Shown: positions 54,237 to 63,170 of the stretch, piece by piece
How positions within the stretch are numbered: the stretch's first letter is position 1
How the letters are laid out: each line of letters begins with the position of its first letter
NCBI RefSeq assembly: GCF_036250735.1
Contig: NZ_CP109430.1
Location: 5,890,001-5,954,000 of the forward strand
DNA: 64,000 nucleotides
Direction of reading: 5' to 3'
Origin: Streptosporangium sp. NBC_01495
GTDB lineage: Bacteria > Actinomycetota > Actinomycetes > Streptosporangiales > Streptosporangiaceae
The notes under the pieces: model-generated
Told to the model about the DNA's origin: nothing
The model's database searches: none
The model's input: the letters and a program-made list of their open reading frames with translations, nothing else
Made by a program: the position numbers and the translations under genes

Positions 54237-55919
54237 ATGCAGGAATCCCCCCATCCCGACCCTCGGGGCACCTCCGCCCCCGGCGGTCCCGGCGGTCCCG
54301 GCGGCGAGGTGTTGTCCCGCCTCCCCGGCCTGTCACGACGCCTCTTCCTCGGCGCGGCCGGGGGCGCCGCGCTGACCGGGCTGCTCGCCGCCTGCGCGGG
54401 CGGCGCGGGCGACACGGCGGGGGCGAGCGGCTCCCGGACGGTTCCCGCCTCCGCGCCGGGCACCCCGAAGACCGGCGGCGTCCTGCGCGCCGGCTCTCCC
54501 CCGCCGCCGACCGCGGTCGACCCCGTCACCATGTACGACGGCTCCGCGATCGCGATCGTCCAGCTGGTGGCCGACTACCTGATCTGGCTGGACAGGGACT
54601 TCAAGCTCGTGCCCCGCCTCGCCGAGAAGTGGGAGTCCGAGGAGGGCGGCAGACGCTGGGTCTTCTCCCTTCGCGAGGGCGTCACCTTCTCCGACGGCAC
54701 GCCGCTGAACGCGAAGGCGGTCAAGGCCACCTTCGACCGGCTGCTCGATCCGAAGAGCAAGTCCGCCGCCGCGGCGGCGTTCGACTCGGTCCTGGCCAAG
54801 GGCGGCATCGGCGTCCGGGGGGACTCGACGGTCGTCTTCACCCTGGAACGGCCCTTCTCCGACTTCCCGTACCTGGTCTCGGCCGGAAACTACAACGCGG
54901 TGATCCTCAAGGAGGACTACGCGGGCGACTTCACCGGCAGGCCCGTCGGCACCGGCCCGTTCCTGCTGGAGTCGTACGACGCCTCCAGCGGTGCGGTGTT
55001 CACACGCAACCCGAAGTACTGGGAGCCGGGAAAGCCGTACCTGGACGGTGTGCGGATCACGTTCTACGCCGACGACCAGGCGGACCTTCTCGCGCTGCAG
55101 AGCGGCGAGATCGACACCCAGATCCTCAGCCGCCCCGCACTGGCCGGGCCGCTCGACGGGGTCGGCGGCATCACCGTCGACCAGGTTCAGGGCACCGGCC
55201 TGACCGCCTTCACCCTGCGCGTGGACCAGCCGCCCTTCGACAGGAAGGAGGTGCGCCAGGCGATCGCGTACGCCCTGGACCGGCCGGGGGTGAACGCGGG
55301 CGTCTACGACGGCATCGGCGCGCTGGGCAACGACCACCTGTTCGCCGCCCTGTTCCCGGCCGCGCCGCCGGACGTGCCGCAGCGGGCCAAGGACCCGGCG
55401 AAGGTCGCGTCGCTGCTCGCCGCGGCCGGGGTGGACAGGCTCTCCTTCGCGCTGACGTACGACCCGCCGAGCAAGGACTACGCCCTCACCGTGCAGGACC
55501 AGCTCAAGCAGGTCGGCATCGAGGTGGAGCTCGACCAGCGCACCTCCGGCGACTTCTACGGCGGCGACCAGGAGAAGGACACCCCCTGGCTGTTCACCCC
55601 GGCCAACCTGGTGGGCTGGGCCGGGCGCGCGGTGCCCAGCCAGTTCGTCATCCCGATGGTCAAGAGCGGCGGCGTGTGGAACGGCTCGAAGTACGCCAAC
55701 CCCGCGCTGGACGCCGCCACCGACGCCTACGACTCGGCGACGACCGACGAGGAGCGCCGGGCCCAGGCCGCGATCATCGCCGGGGCGCTCCACGAGGACG
55801 TCCCGGTGATCATCGCGGTCTGGAGCGGCGCCGTCCGGGCCTACGACGCCAAGCGCTTCACCGGCGTGTCGGCCCATCCATCGAGCTATGTCGACTTCAG
55901 CTCGGTCTCGCGGCTGTAG
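54237..55919 (+). CDS. peptide-type ABC transporter substrate-binding lipoprotein (SBP family 5)
   Basis: The 560-aa protein starts at an ATG with GAGGAGAC 7 bp upstream. A twin-arginine-like signal (SRRLFLGAAGGAALTGLLAA) ends in a lipobox cysteine at about residue 53. Family 5 features: LVPRLAEKWESEEGGRRWVF, SLREGVTFSDGTPLNAKAVK, GTGPFLLESYD and RNPKYWEPGKPYLDGVR. It binds peptides or other small compounds such as metal chelates or amines outside the cell. Cargo is unknown. It is the first gene of the operon continuing to at least 62947. Confidence 0.92.
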   Translation: MQESPHPDPRGTSAPGGPGGPGGEVLSRLPGLSRRLFLGAAGGAALTGLLAACAGGAGDTAGASGSRTVPASAPGTPKTGGVLRAGSPPPPTAVDPVTMYDGSAIAIVQLVADYLIWLDRDFKLVPRLAEKWESEEGGRRWVFSLREGVTFSDGTPLNAKAVKATFDRLLDPKSKSAAAAAFDSVLAKGGIGVRGDSTVVFTLERPFSDFPYLVSAGNYNAVILKEDYAGDFTGRPVGTGPFLLESYDASSGAVFTRNPKYWEPGKPYLDGVRITFYADDQADLLALQSGEIDTQILSRPALAGPLDGVGGITVDQVQGTGLTAFTLRVDQPPFDRKEVRQAIAYALDRPGVNAGVYDGIGALGNDHLFAALFPAAPPDVPQRAKDPAKVASLLAAAGVDRLSFALTYDPPSKDYALTVQDQLKQVGIEVELDQRTSGDFYGGDQEKDTPWLFTPANLVGWAGRAVPSQFVIPMVKSGGVWNGSKYANPALDAATDAYDSATTDEERRAQAAIIAGALHEDVPVIIAVWSGAVRAYDAKRFTGVSAHPSSYVDFSSVSRL

Positions 55920-55925
55920 GGCGGC

Positions 55926-56882
55926 ATGAGGCGATTCCTGCTCCGGCGGCTGGCGGCGATCCCGCTCACCCTGCTCGCGGTGTCCCTGCTCGTCTTCGCC
56001 GCCACCGAGCTGGTCCCCGGCGACGTGGCCCGCACGATCCTGGGCCGCGAGGCGGGCGAGGAGGCCGTGTCGCGGCTCCGCGAGCAGCTGGGGCTCGACC
56101 GGCCGCTCGCCGACCGCTACGCCGACTGGCTGTCGGGGTTCTTCACCGGCGGGTGGGGCGACTCCCACACCCTCGGGGTGCCGGTCCGCGAGCTCGTGCT
56201 CGGACGTCTCGCCGACTCGCTGGTCCTGGGCGGGCTGGCGTTCGCCCTGCTGGTCCCGGTCGCGGTGACACTCGGGCTGGTCTCGGGGGTCAACCACGAC
56301 CGCGCCGCCGACCGGGTCATCAGCGTCACCGGGCTGGCCCTGGGCGCCATCCCCGAGTTCGTGACGGGGGTGGTGCTGCTGGTCGTCTTCGCGGTGCGGC
56401 TGCGCTGGTTCCCCGCCTCGGCCCAGGCGCCGGACGGCGCGACGATCTCGACCCGGCTCGGCCACCTGGCGCTGCCGGTGATCTCCCTCGTCCTGCTGTG
56501 CACCGGCTACGTCGCACGCCACGTGCGCGCCGGCACCGTGGCGGCCGTGGAGAGCCCGTACGTCAGGGCCGCGGAGCTGCGCGGTCTCGGCCGGGCCCGG
56601 GTGGTGCGGCGGCACGTGCTGCGCAACTCCACGGTGCCGGCCACCAGCGCGCTCGGCGTGCAGCTGCAGTTCCTGCTCGGCGGGCTGGTCGCCGTCGAGC
56701 TGCTGTTCAACTACCCGGGCATCGGCGCCCTGCTGCTGCAGTCGGCGATCGACAAGGACCTGCCGACCCTGCAGGCCACCGCGATGGTGCTCGGCATCCT
56801 CTACATGCTGATCATCCTGGTGGCCGACCTGGCCTACCGCCTGCTCGACCCCCGGATCCGGCTCGGCGGGGCCGCCGCGTGA
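55926..56882 (+). CDS. peptide-type ABC transporter permease (OppB/DppB-like)
   Basis: The 318-aa protein starts RRFLLRRLAAIPLTLLAVSL. LGLDRPLADRYADWLSGFFT and GDSHTLGVPVRELVLGRLAD are typical of DppB. The permease EAA-type loop (YVRAAELRGLGRARVVRRHV) is present. About six membrane helices are visible. It begins 6 bp after the binding-protein gene. Confidence 0.93.
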   Translation: MRRFLLRRLAAIPLTLLAVSLLVFAATELVPGDVARTILGREAGEEAVSRLREQLGLDRPLADRYADWLSGFFTGGWGDSHTLGVPVRELVLGRLADSLVLGGLAFALLVPVAVTLGLVSGVNHDRAADRVISVTGLALGAIPEFVTGVVLLVVFAVRLRWFPASAQAPDGATISTRLGHLALPVISLVLLCTGYVARHVRAGTVAAVESPYVRAAELRGLGRARVVRRHVLRNSTVPATSALGVQLQFLLGGLVAVELLFNYPGIGALLLQSAIDKDLPTLQATAMVLGILYMLIILVADLAYRLLDPRIRLGGAAA

Positions 56883-56952
56883 ACGGGCGCGCGAGGCGCC
56901 CGGCCGGTGGGCGCCGTGGAACACCGGGTGCCGGGTACGGAAGGGAGCGCGC

Positions 56953-57798
56953 ATGAGCGCCGTCACGGCGGGCGGGGTGCGGCGGCGGGCGGCCGGGCGC
57001 GGCTTCCGCGTGGCCCTCGTCGCGGGCGGCGCGCTCGTGCTGGCCTGGGCGGTCGTCGCCGCGTTCTGGCCGCAGCTGGTGCCCTACGACCCGCAGCAGC
57101 ACGACCCCCTGAGCCGCTTCCTGCCCCCGGGTCCCGAGCACTGGCTGGGCACCGACCAGTTCGGCCGCGACACCTTCTCCAGGATGCTCGCGGGAGCCCG
57201 TCCGGTGCTGCAGGTGGCGCCGCTCGCGACCGCGCTCGCCGTCGTGGCGGGCACCGCGGTCGGCCTGGTGGCGGGGACGTTCGGCGGTCTCGTCGACGAG
57301 ATCGTCATGCGGCTGCTCGACGCGGTCGTGGTCTTCCCCGCGATCATCGCCGCGGTGCTGTTCGTGGCGCTGGCGGGCCGTTCGGTCACCGTCATGGTGC
57401 TGGTCGTCGCGGGGTCGTTCGTGCCCATCGTGGCCCGCAGCGTCCGCGCGGCGACGCTGGTCGAGCGGGAGAAGGCGTACGTCGAGGCGGCCAGGCTGCG
57501 CGGGGAACGCCCCTGGTCGCTGATGCGGCGGGAGATCTTCCCCAATGTCGGCACGACCGTGCTGGTGGAGGCGACCTCCCGGTTCGGCGACGCGATCTTC
57601 GCCGCCGCGACGCTGTCGTTCCTGGGGCTCGGCCAGCCGCCGGGCTCCCCCGACTGGGGCGCGTCGGTCTCGGACAACCGTGTCTGGCTCCAGCTCGCGC
57701 CCTGGACCGTGCTCGCCCCCGCGCTGGCCATCGCCTCGCTGGTGGTGGGGATCGCGCTCGTCGCCGACGCGCTGCGCGGCAGATGGGAGGCATCGTGA
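56953..57798 (+). CDS. peptide-type ABC transporter permease (OppC/DppC-like)
   Basis: The 281-aa membrane protein contains HWLGTDQFGRDTFSRMLAGA, the DppC hallmark, and YVEAARLRGERPWSLMRREI as EAA loop. SFLGLGQPPGSPDWGASVSD is typical of the family. The start ATG follows GGAAGGGAGCGC. It overlaps the ATPase gene by 4 bp. Confidence 0.93.
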   Translation: MSAVTAGGVRRRAAGRGFRVALVAGGALVLAWAVVAAFWPQLVPYDPQQHDPLSRFLPPGPEHWLGTDQFGRDTFSRMLAGARPVLQVAPLATALAVVAGTAVGLVAGTFGGLVDEIVMRLLDAVVVFPAIIAAVLFVALAGRSVTVMVLVVAGSFVPIVARSVRAATLVEREKAYVEAARLRGERPWSLMRREIFPNVGTTVLVEATSRFGDAIFAAATLSFLGLGQPPGSPDWGASVSDNRVWLQLAPWTVLAPALAIASLVVGIALVADALRGRWEAS

Positions 57799-60209
57799 CC
57801 TGGACAGGGCGCGTCGGGGCCGCGGGCACCGGCGAACCCCGGCTCCCGGCCCCCCGGGAGCCCGTGGCCGAAGGCGTCGGCGTGGCGCGACCGCGCGGAG
57901 AGAACCCGCACGGCCCCGGACCGGCGGGCCGGGGACTGCGGGTGGCGGGGCTGTCGGTCTCCTACCGCACGGCGCGCGGCGAGACCCCGGCGGTGACGGA
58001 CGTCTCCTTCGACGTCGCCCCGGGCGAGACGTACGGGATCGTGGGCGAGTCGGGGTGCGGCAAGACCACGCTGAGCCGTGCGCTGGGCCGCCACCTGCCG
58101 CCGGGCGCTTCGATCACCGGCGGCGGGGTGACCGTGGACGGCGTCGAGGTGCTGAACCTCTCCCCCGCGGACCTGCGGCGCTGGCGGACCACCTCGCTCG
58201 CCGTCGTGCACCAGGAGGCGGGCAGCTCGCTCGACCCGACGATGCGGATCGGCGCGCAGCTCGCGGGGGTCCTCAGGCTGCAGGGACGCGGCCGGGCCGA
58301 GGCCCGGCGGGAGGCGGTCTCGCTGCTGGCCGGGGTGCGGCTGCCGGACCCGGCCGCGATCGCGCGGCGCTACCCCCACCAGCTCTCCGGCGGCCAGCAG
58401 CAGCGCGTCGTGATCGCCGCCGCGCTGGCCACCCGCCCCCGCCTGCTCGTCCTCGACGAGCCGACGACCGGCCTGGACGCGACGGTGCAGCACGAGATCC
58501 TCGACCTCGTCTGGGCGCTGCGCGCGGAGACGGACGCGGCCGTGGTGCTGATCAGCCACGACCTGGCGCTGGTCGGGCGCCTGTGCGAACGCGTCGGCGT
58601 CCTGTACGCGGGGCGCATGGTCGAGGAGGGCCCCGCTGCCGAGGTGATGGCGAGCGCGCGGCATCCCTACACCTCGGCGCTGCTGGCGAGCGTCCCCCGG
58701 CTGGGCGTCTCCCGCCACGCGCGGGAGCTCGCGGCCATCCCCGGCCGGCCCCCGGTCCCCGGTGAGGAGGTCCGCGGGTGCGCGTTCGCGCCCCGATGCG
58801 CCCTCGCCGACGACCTCTGCCGGGAGAGGACGCCCGTGCTCGAGGCCGCCCCCGGCGGGCGACGGGCCCGCTGCCACCACACCGGCGCGCTGCTCGCGGC
58901 GGCGCCAGGCGCGACCGGCGCGATCACCGGCCCGGCCGGGGGGACGGGTGCCCCGCGCGGGGTGCCGCTGCTGGAGGTCCGCGGCCTGACCAGGAAGTAC
59001 GGCCGGACCACCGTCGTCGACGGGGTGGACCTGACCATCGGCCGCGCCGAGGTCCTCGGCCTGGTCGGCGAGTCGGGCAGCGGCAAGACGACGGTGGCCC
59101 GCGCCGTCGCCGGGCTCGGCCCCCGGGGAACGGGGACGATCGCGCTGCACGGGCGGGAGCTGGCCGCGACCGTGGGACGGCGTGACGCGCGCGACCGCCG
59201 CCGCGTCCAGATGGTCTTCCAGAACCCCGAGACGTCGCTGAACCCCAGCCACACGATCCGCGCGATCCTGGCCAGGGCGGTCCGCGGGCTGGGCGGCTCC
59301 CGCACCGTCGCGGAGCTGTCCGCGCGGGCCAACCTGGACGACCACCTGCTGGACGCCCGCCCCGACCGGCTCTCCGGCGGCCAGAAGCAGCGGGCCGCGA
59401 TCGCCCGCGCCTTCGCCGGGGATCCCGAGCTGGTGGTGTGCGACGAGCCGGTCTCGGCGCTCGACGTGAGCGTGCAGGCGGGCGTGCTGCGGCTGCTGTC
59501 GGAGCAGCAGCGGCTGACCGGGACGTCGTACCTGTTCATCTCGCACGACCTCGCGGTCGTCGGCTACCTGGCCGATCGGATCGCGGTCATGTACCGCGGC
59601 CGGATCGTCGAGGAGGGGCCCGCCGGGCGGGTGCTCTCCGGTCCCCACCATCCGTACACCGCCTCGCTGGTCGCCGCGTCGCGGGCCCGGCTGGACGGAC
59701 CGGAGAGCGCCCGCCCGGCGGGAACCGCGCGGGCCGACGGAACCGGTCGGGTCGACGGAGCCGGGCAGACCGGCGAGGCCGAGCGGACCGACGGGAGCAG
59801 GCGGATCGAGCAGACCCGCGAGGCCGAGCGGACCGACAGAACCGGGCAGGTCAACGGAACCGGGCAGACCGGCGAGAGCAGGCGGCTCGGCGAGACCGCG
59901 CGAACCGCCGAGGCCGGGCAGGTCGGCAAGACCGCGCGAGCGGGCCGGACCGGCCGGGCGGGCGCGACCGGTTGCGGGTTCGCGGCCCGCTGCCCGCTGC
60001 GGATCGAGGGGCTCTGCGACACGGTGGACCCGCCGGTGCGGGACACCGGCGACGGCCACGCAGTCCGCTGCCATCTCGACGCGAGCGACCTCCCGCGGGC
60101 CGCCGTCCCGGTGGCGGCTCCCACCGCCCGAGAGGCCCAAGAGACCCGAGAGACCCAAGACGGCCGGGAGTCCCGGAAGGCCCGGGACGCCCGAGAGAAG
60201 GAGGACTGA
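57795..60209 (+). CDS. fused double ATPase of a peptide-type ABC transporter (OppD-OppF)
   Basis: The 804-aa protein contains two complete ABC domains. The first has Walker A VGESGCGKTT, signature LSGGQQQRVVIA and Walker B LLVLDEPTTGLD, and ends in an oligopeptide C-terminal region with CAFAPRC. The second has VGESGSGKTT, RLSGGQKQRAAIARA and LVVCDEPVSALD. Its C-terminal region is split by about 90 residues of Arg/Thr/Gly/Glu repeats (near 635-725) before GCGFAARCPLRIEGLC. A charged repeat tail ends the protein. It powers the two permeases. The start is a GTG. Confidence 0.93.
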   Translation: MTWTGRVGAAGTGEPRLPAPREPVAEGVGVARPRGENPHGPGPAGRGLRVAGLSVSYRTARGETPAVTDVSFDVAPGETYGIVGESGCGKTTLSRALGRHLPPGASITGGGVTVDGVEVLNLSPADLRRWRTTSLAVVHQEAGSSLDPTMRIGAQLAGVLRLQGRGRAEARREAVSLLAGVRLPDPAAIARRYPHQLSGGQQQRVVIAAALATRPRLLVLDEPTTGLDATVQHEILDLVWALRAETDAAVVLISHDLALVGRLCERVGVLYAGRMVEEGPAAEVMASARHPYTSALLASVPRLGVSRHARELAAIPGRPPVPGEEVRGCAFAPRCALADDLCRERTPVLEAAPGGRRARCHHTGALLAAAPGATGAITGPAGGTGAPRGVPLLEVRGLTRKYGRTTVVDGVDLTIGRAEVLGLVGESGSGKTTVARAVAGLGPRGTGTIALHGRELAATVGRRDARDRRRVQMVFQNPETSLNPSHTIRAILARAVRGLGGSRTVAELSARANLDDHLLDARPDRLSGGQKQRAAIARAFAGDPELVVCDEPVSALDVSVQAGVLRLLSEQQRLTGTSYLFISHDLAVVGYLADRIAVMYRGRIVEEGPAGRVLSGPHHPYTASLVAASRARLDGPESARPAGTARADGTGRVDGAGQTGEAERTDGSRRIEQTREAERTDRTGQVNGTGQTGESRRLGETARTAEAGQVGKTARAGRTGRAGATGCGFAARCPLRIEGLCDTVDPPVRDTGDGHAVRCHLDASDLPRAAVPVAAPTAREAQETRETQDGRESRKARDAREKED

Positions 60210-60260
60210 TCGCTCCAGAACACGCCCCTGGTTTTCCCGCTAGCTCTCATGGAGGCACCG

Positions 60261-61145
60261 ATGTCATCGAAACTCGCGGTACCCGAACAGGAATTCGCCC
60301 TGCTGCCCGAGCTCGCCGAGAGCCTCGGCCTGCCCGGCCCCGATCCGCACCGCGTCCAGCGCCGCTGGGTCACCGTGGTCAGCGGCGGCCACGTCAGCGG
60401 CGTCACCTGGGACACCGGCCCGGCCGAGATCGTCCTGCTGCACGAGGCGCGCCGCAGCGCCCGCTCCTGGGACCGGGTGCTGCTGGCACTCGGCCGACCG
60501 GCCCTGGCACTGGACCTGCCCGGCCACGGCCGGTCGGGCTGGCGCGGGAACGGCGTCTACTCCCCGCGCAGGCTCGCCCCCGCGGTGAGCGAGGCCATCC
60601 GCTCCTTCGCGCCCACCTCGAAGGTCGTGGCCGGCGCCGGTCTCGGCGCGCTGACCGCGATCGCGCTGACCGCCCGCTCGCCCGACCTGGTGCGGGCCCT
60701 GGTGCTGGTGGACACCCTTCCCGGCACCTCGGGGGAGCCGGGCGTCGTGTCGGGCCGCCACACCTCCCGGGAGGAGGCGCTCGACCGGCTCAGGGAGGCC
60801 AGGCCCGACGCCGCCGAGGAGGACCTGGTCGCCGACGTCCGCTACGAGCTCGTCGAGGAGTCCGACGGGACGTGGACCTGGCGCCACCACCTGGGAAACC
60901 TGCCCGCCGAGGCGGCGGCGCACCTCGGCGACGAGACCCTCTGGGAGCAGCTGGAGGTCCTCGCCGGATACGAGGTGCCCGTCCTGCTCGTCCGCCCCGC
61001 CACCGGCGGCCGCCTGAGCGAGGCTTCCGCGGGCGAGCTCGCGCGCCGGGTGCCGTCGGCCCGGCTCGTCACGGTGGAAGACCCGGCCGATCTGGCCGGG
61101 GTGCTGCGCGAAGTGCTCGACACGATCCAAGGGAGAACCGCATGA
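60261..61145 (+). CDS. alpha/beta hydrolase-fold protein lacking the catalytic triad
   Basis: The 294-aa protein starts at an ATG with GGAGG 5 bp upstream; the ATG at 60249 overlaps that site. The fold is recognisable: ALALDLPGHGRSGW, the helix after the elbow (LGALTAIALTARSPDLVRAL) and LVDTLPG. The nucleophile elbow reads G-A-G-L-G (residues 125-129) where the family has G-x-S-x-G, so the serine is missing. The usual GxGH near the C-terminus is also absent (VTVEDPADLAG). The oxyanion segment is LLHEA instead of LHGG. It is probably a non-enzymatic binding protein, coupled to the next gene (ATGA overlap). Confidence 0.85.
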   Translation: MSSKLAVPEQEFALLPELAESLGLPGPDPHRVQRRWVTVVSGGHVSGVTWDTGPAEIVLLHEARRSARSWDRVLLALGRPALALDLPGHGRSGWRGNGVYSPRRLAPAVSEAIRSFAPTSKVVAGAGLGALTAIALTARSPDLVRALVLVDTLPGTSGEPGVVSGRHTSREEALDRLREARPDAAEEDLVADVRYELVEESDGTWTWRHHLGNLPAEAAAHLGDETLWEQLEVLAGYEVPVLLVRPATGGRLSEASAGELARRVPSARLVTVEDPADLAGVLREVLDTIQGRTA

Positions 61146-62173
61146 CCGCCCAGATCCCCGTCATCGACCTCGAACTGGCCCTGAGCGACGACGCCCCCGA
61201 GGAGCTGATCGCCTCGGTGCGCGCGGCGGCCGAGCAGGTGGGCATCATCCAGGTCGTCAACCACGGCGTCTCCGCCGAGCTGATCGACGACTTCCACGAC
61301 CGGATCGGCCGCGTCCTCGCCCTGCCCAGGGAGGAGAAGGCGAAGCTGGCCAGCCCGACCGGGCACCCCTACCGGGGCTGGCGGCAGTGGCCCGACGACT
61401 TCGGGCGACTGGAGCTGGAGCGCTTCAACATCGGCCAGTTCGACACCGTCGAGGAGGCGAGGTCCGCGGGGCTGTCGGAGGAGTACGCGCAGCTGTACGC
61501 CCACCCCAACGTCTGGCCGCCGCAGGAGCCGGGCCTCGCCGGGGTGGCCAGGCTCTACCACGACGCCTCGGTCCGCGTGGCCGAGCGGGTGCTCGGCCTC
61601 TACAGCCGGGTGCTCGGCGTGCCCCTGTCGACGTTCCCGATCTCCGGGCGCCCGTACTACACGAGCTTCGTCGTCAACGACTACCCGACCTGGACGCACG
61701 GGGACACCGGGGCGGACGACGACAAGCTGCTCCTGCTGGAGCACGCCGACGGTTCGGCGCTGACCGTGCTGCACCAGCGCGGCGACTACGCGGGGCTGCA
61801 GGGGCAGGCGCCCGACGGGAGCTGGATCCCGGTGCCGATCGTGCCCGGAGCCCTGCAGGTCTTCTCCGGCCACATCCTCACCAAGTGGACGAACGGGCGG
61901 CTCCGCCCCGGACGGCACCGCGTCGTGGCGGGCGGCACGGTCACCCGGCGCTCCACGGGCGTCTTCTGGCATCCCAGCCTCGACACGGTGATCGAGCCGC
62001 TGGAGCCGTTCGTCGGCCCCGAGGGCAGCGACTTCGAGCCGGAGCTGCTGTGGGACCAGGCCGGCGGGCAGGTCGAGGAGTACCTGCGGGTCTTCGGGCG
62101 GCCCGACCAGATCGCGGCCTGGCGCGAGCGCAGGCCGTACGTCGCGGAGCTCGCGGAACTCGCGGAGGCATAG
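61142..62173 (+). CDS. 2-oxoglutarate/Fe(II) dioxygenase of the isopenicillin N synthase family
   Basis: The 343-aa protein begins IPVIDLELALSDDAPEELIA; GIIQVVNHGVSAELIDDFHD is the usual N-terminal motif. The iron ligands are His201, Asp203 (LEHADGSALTVLHQ) and His259 (RPGRHRVV). Arg269-x-Ser271 is placed to bind 2-oxoglutarate. Family members hydroxylate, desaturate or cyclise small molecules. The substrate is probably what the ABC transporter imports. Its start overlaps the previous stop. Confidence 0.9.
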   Translation: MTAQIPVIDLELALSDDAPEELIASVRAAAEQVGIIQVVNHGVSAELIDDFHDRIGRVLALPREEKAKLASPTGHPYRGWRQWPDDFGRLELERFNIGQFDTVEEARSAGLSEEYAQLYAHPNVWPPQEPGLAGVARLYHDASVRVAERVLGLYSRVLGVPLSTFPISGRPYYTSFVVNDYPTWTHGDTGADDDKLLLLEHADGSALTVLHQRGDYAGLQGQAPDGSWIPVPIVPGALQVFSGHILTKWTNGRLRPGRHRVVAGGTVTRRSTGVFWHPSLDTVIEPLEPFVGPEGSDFEPELLWDQAGGQVEEYLRVFGRPDQIAAWRERRPYVAELAELAEA

Positions 62174-62176
62174 GCC

Positions 62177-62947
62177 GTGCCCGCGTCAGGAACGTTCAAC
62201 TGGGAGCCCAGCGAGCGCTGGGTCCGCGGGACCAGGGGCGATGTCACCGTCGTCGACAGCCGTAACCCGGTGCTGGTCTGGGAGGCGTCGCACCCGGTGC
62301 CCCGCTACGCGTTCCCCGAGGCCGAGGTCCGCTCCGACCTGCTGCGCCCGGCCGCCGACCCGGCCACCGGCGTCCACGAGGGGTCCACGGTCCTCTACGA
62401 CCTGGTGATCGGCGGCGAGACCGTCGCGAACGCCGCGTGGCGCTATCCGGCCCTGCCCGGCCACATCGCGTTCGAGTGGTTCCAGCACGAGGGCGAGGTG
62501 CTCGAGCACTGGTACGAAGAGGAGGAGGAGATCTTCGTCCATCCCCGTGACCCGTACAAGCGGGTCGATCCGGTGCCCAGCTCGCGGCACGTCAGGGTCG
62601 AGATCGACGGCAGGGTCGTCGCGGAGACCCGGCGCCCGGTGCTGCTGTTCGAGACGGGCCTGCCCACCCGCTACTACCTCCCCCCGGAGGACGTGAACCT
62701 CGAGCTGTTCGAGCCGACGGCGAGCAGCACCCGCTGCCCGTACAAGGGAGTCGCCTCCTACTGGTCCGCGCGCGAGGACGGGTCCGTCCCGGCCGACGTG
62801 GCGTGGGCCTACCCCGACCCGATCCCGGCCGCCGAGAGGATCAGGGATCACATCGCCTTCTACAACGAGGTCGTCGACATCGTCGTGGACGGCGTGAGGC
62901 TCGAAAGGCCGGTGACGTTCTTCAGCGAGCGCCTGTCGAAGGCGTGA
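62177..62947 (+). CDS. tandem DUF427 protein
   Basis: The 256-aa protein begins at a GTG 3 bp after the oxygenase stop. Two DUF427 domains follow one another. The first is about residues 20-120 (DSRNPVLVWEASHPVPRYAF, EWFQHEGEVLEHWYEEEEE). The second is about 135-235 (RVEIDGRVVAETRRPVLLFE, STRCPYKGVASYWSA, DVAWAYPDPI). The second carries the family's TxCPYKGxAxYW motif. DUF427 has no established activity. Tight linkage to a dioxygenase suggests a shared pathway. Confidence 0.9.
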   Translation: MPASGTFNWEPSERWVRGTRGDVTVVDSRNPVLVWEASHPVPRYAFPEAEVRSDLLRPAADPATGVHEGSTVLYDLVIGGETVANAAWRYPALPGHIAFEWFQHEGEVLEHWYEEEEEIFVHPRDPYKRVDPVPSSRHVRVEIDGRVVAETRRPVLLFETGLPTRYYLPPEDVNLELFEPTASSTRCPYKGVASYWSAREDGSVPADVAWAYPDPIPAAERIRDHIAFYNEVVDIVVDGVRLERPVTFFSERLSKA

Positions 62948-63035
62948 GGCGGGACGGGGGAACGTGGAGGCGCGCGTTCTCCCGTCCCACCCCGACCGCA
63001 CCTCCCGGCCCCGACCGCGGTTCCCGCCGCGGCCG

Positions 63036-63060
63036 GGGCCGCGCGTATCCCGCGCGGCCC
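63036..63060 (+). terminator. terminator after the DUF427 gene
   Basis: GGGCCGCGCG pairs with CGCGCGGCCC around TATCC, a 10-bp perfect stem about 90 bp past the stop codon. It probably ends the ABC/oxygenase operon. Confidence 0.65.
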
Positions 63061-63170
63061 ACCGGGGCGGGGCGCGGCCCCGGTCCCGGCCGGAGGGTGC
63101 GAAGCTGGTACGACCGGCGTCGCCGGGGGCGGCGCGCGGCCGATGGCCGGTTCTCTGTGGGAGGTAAGTC

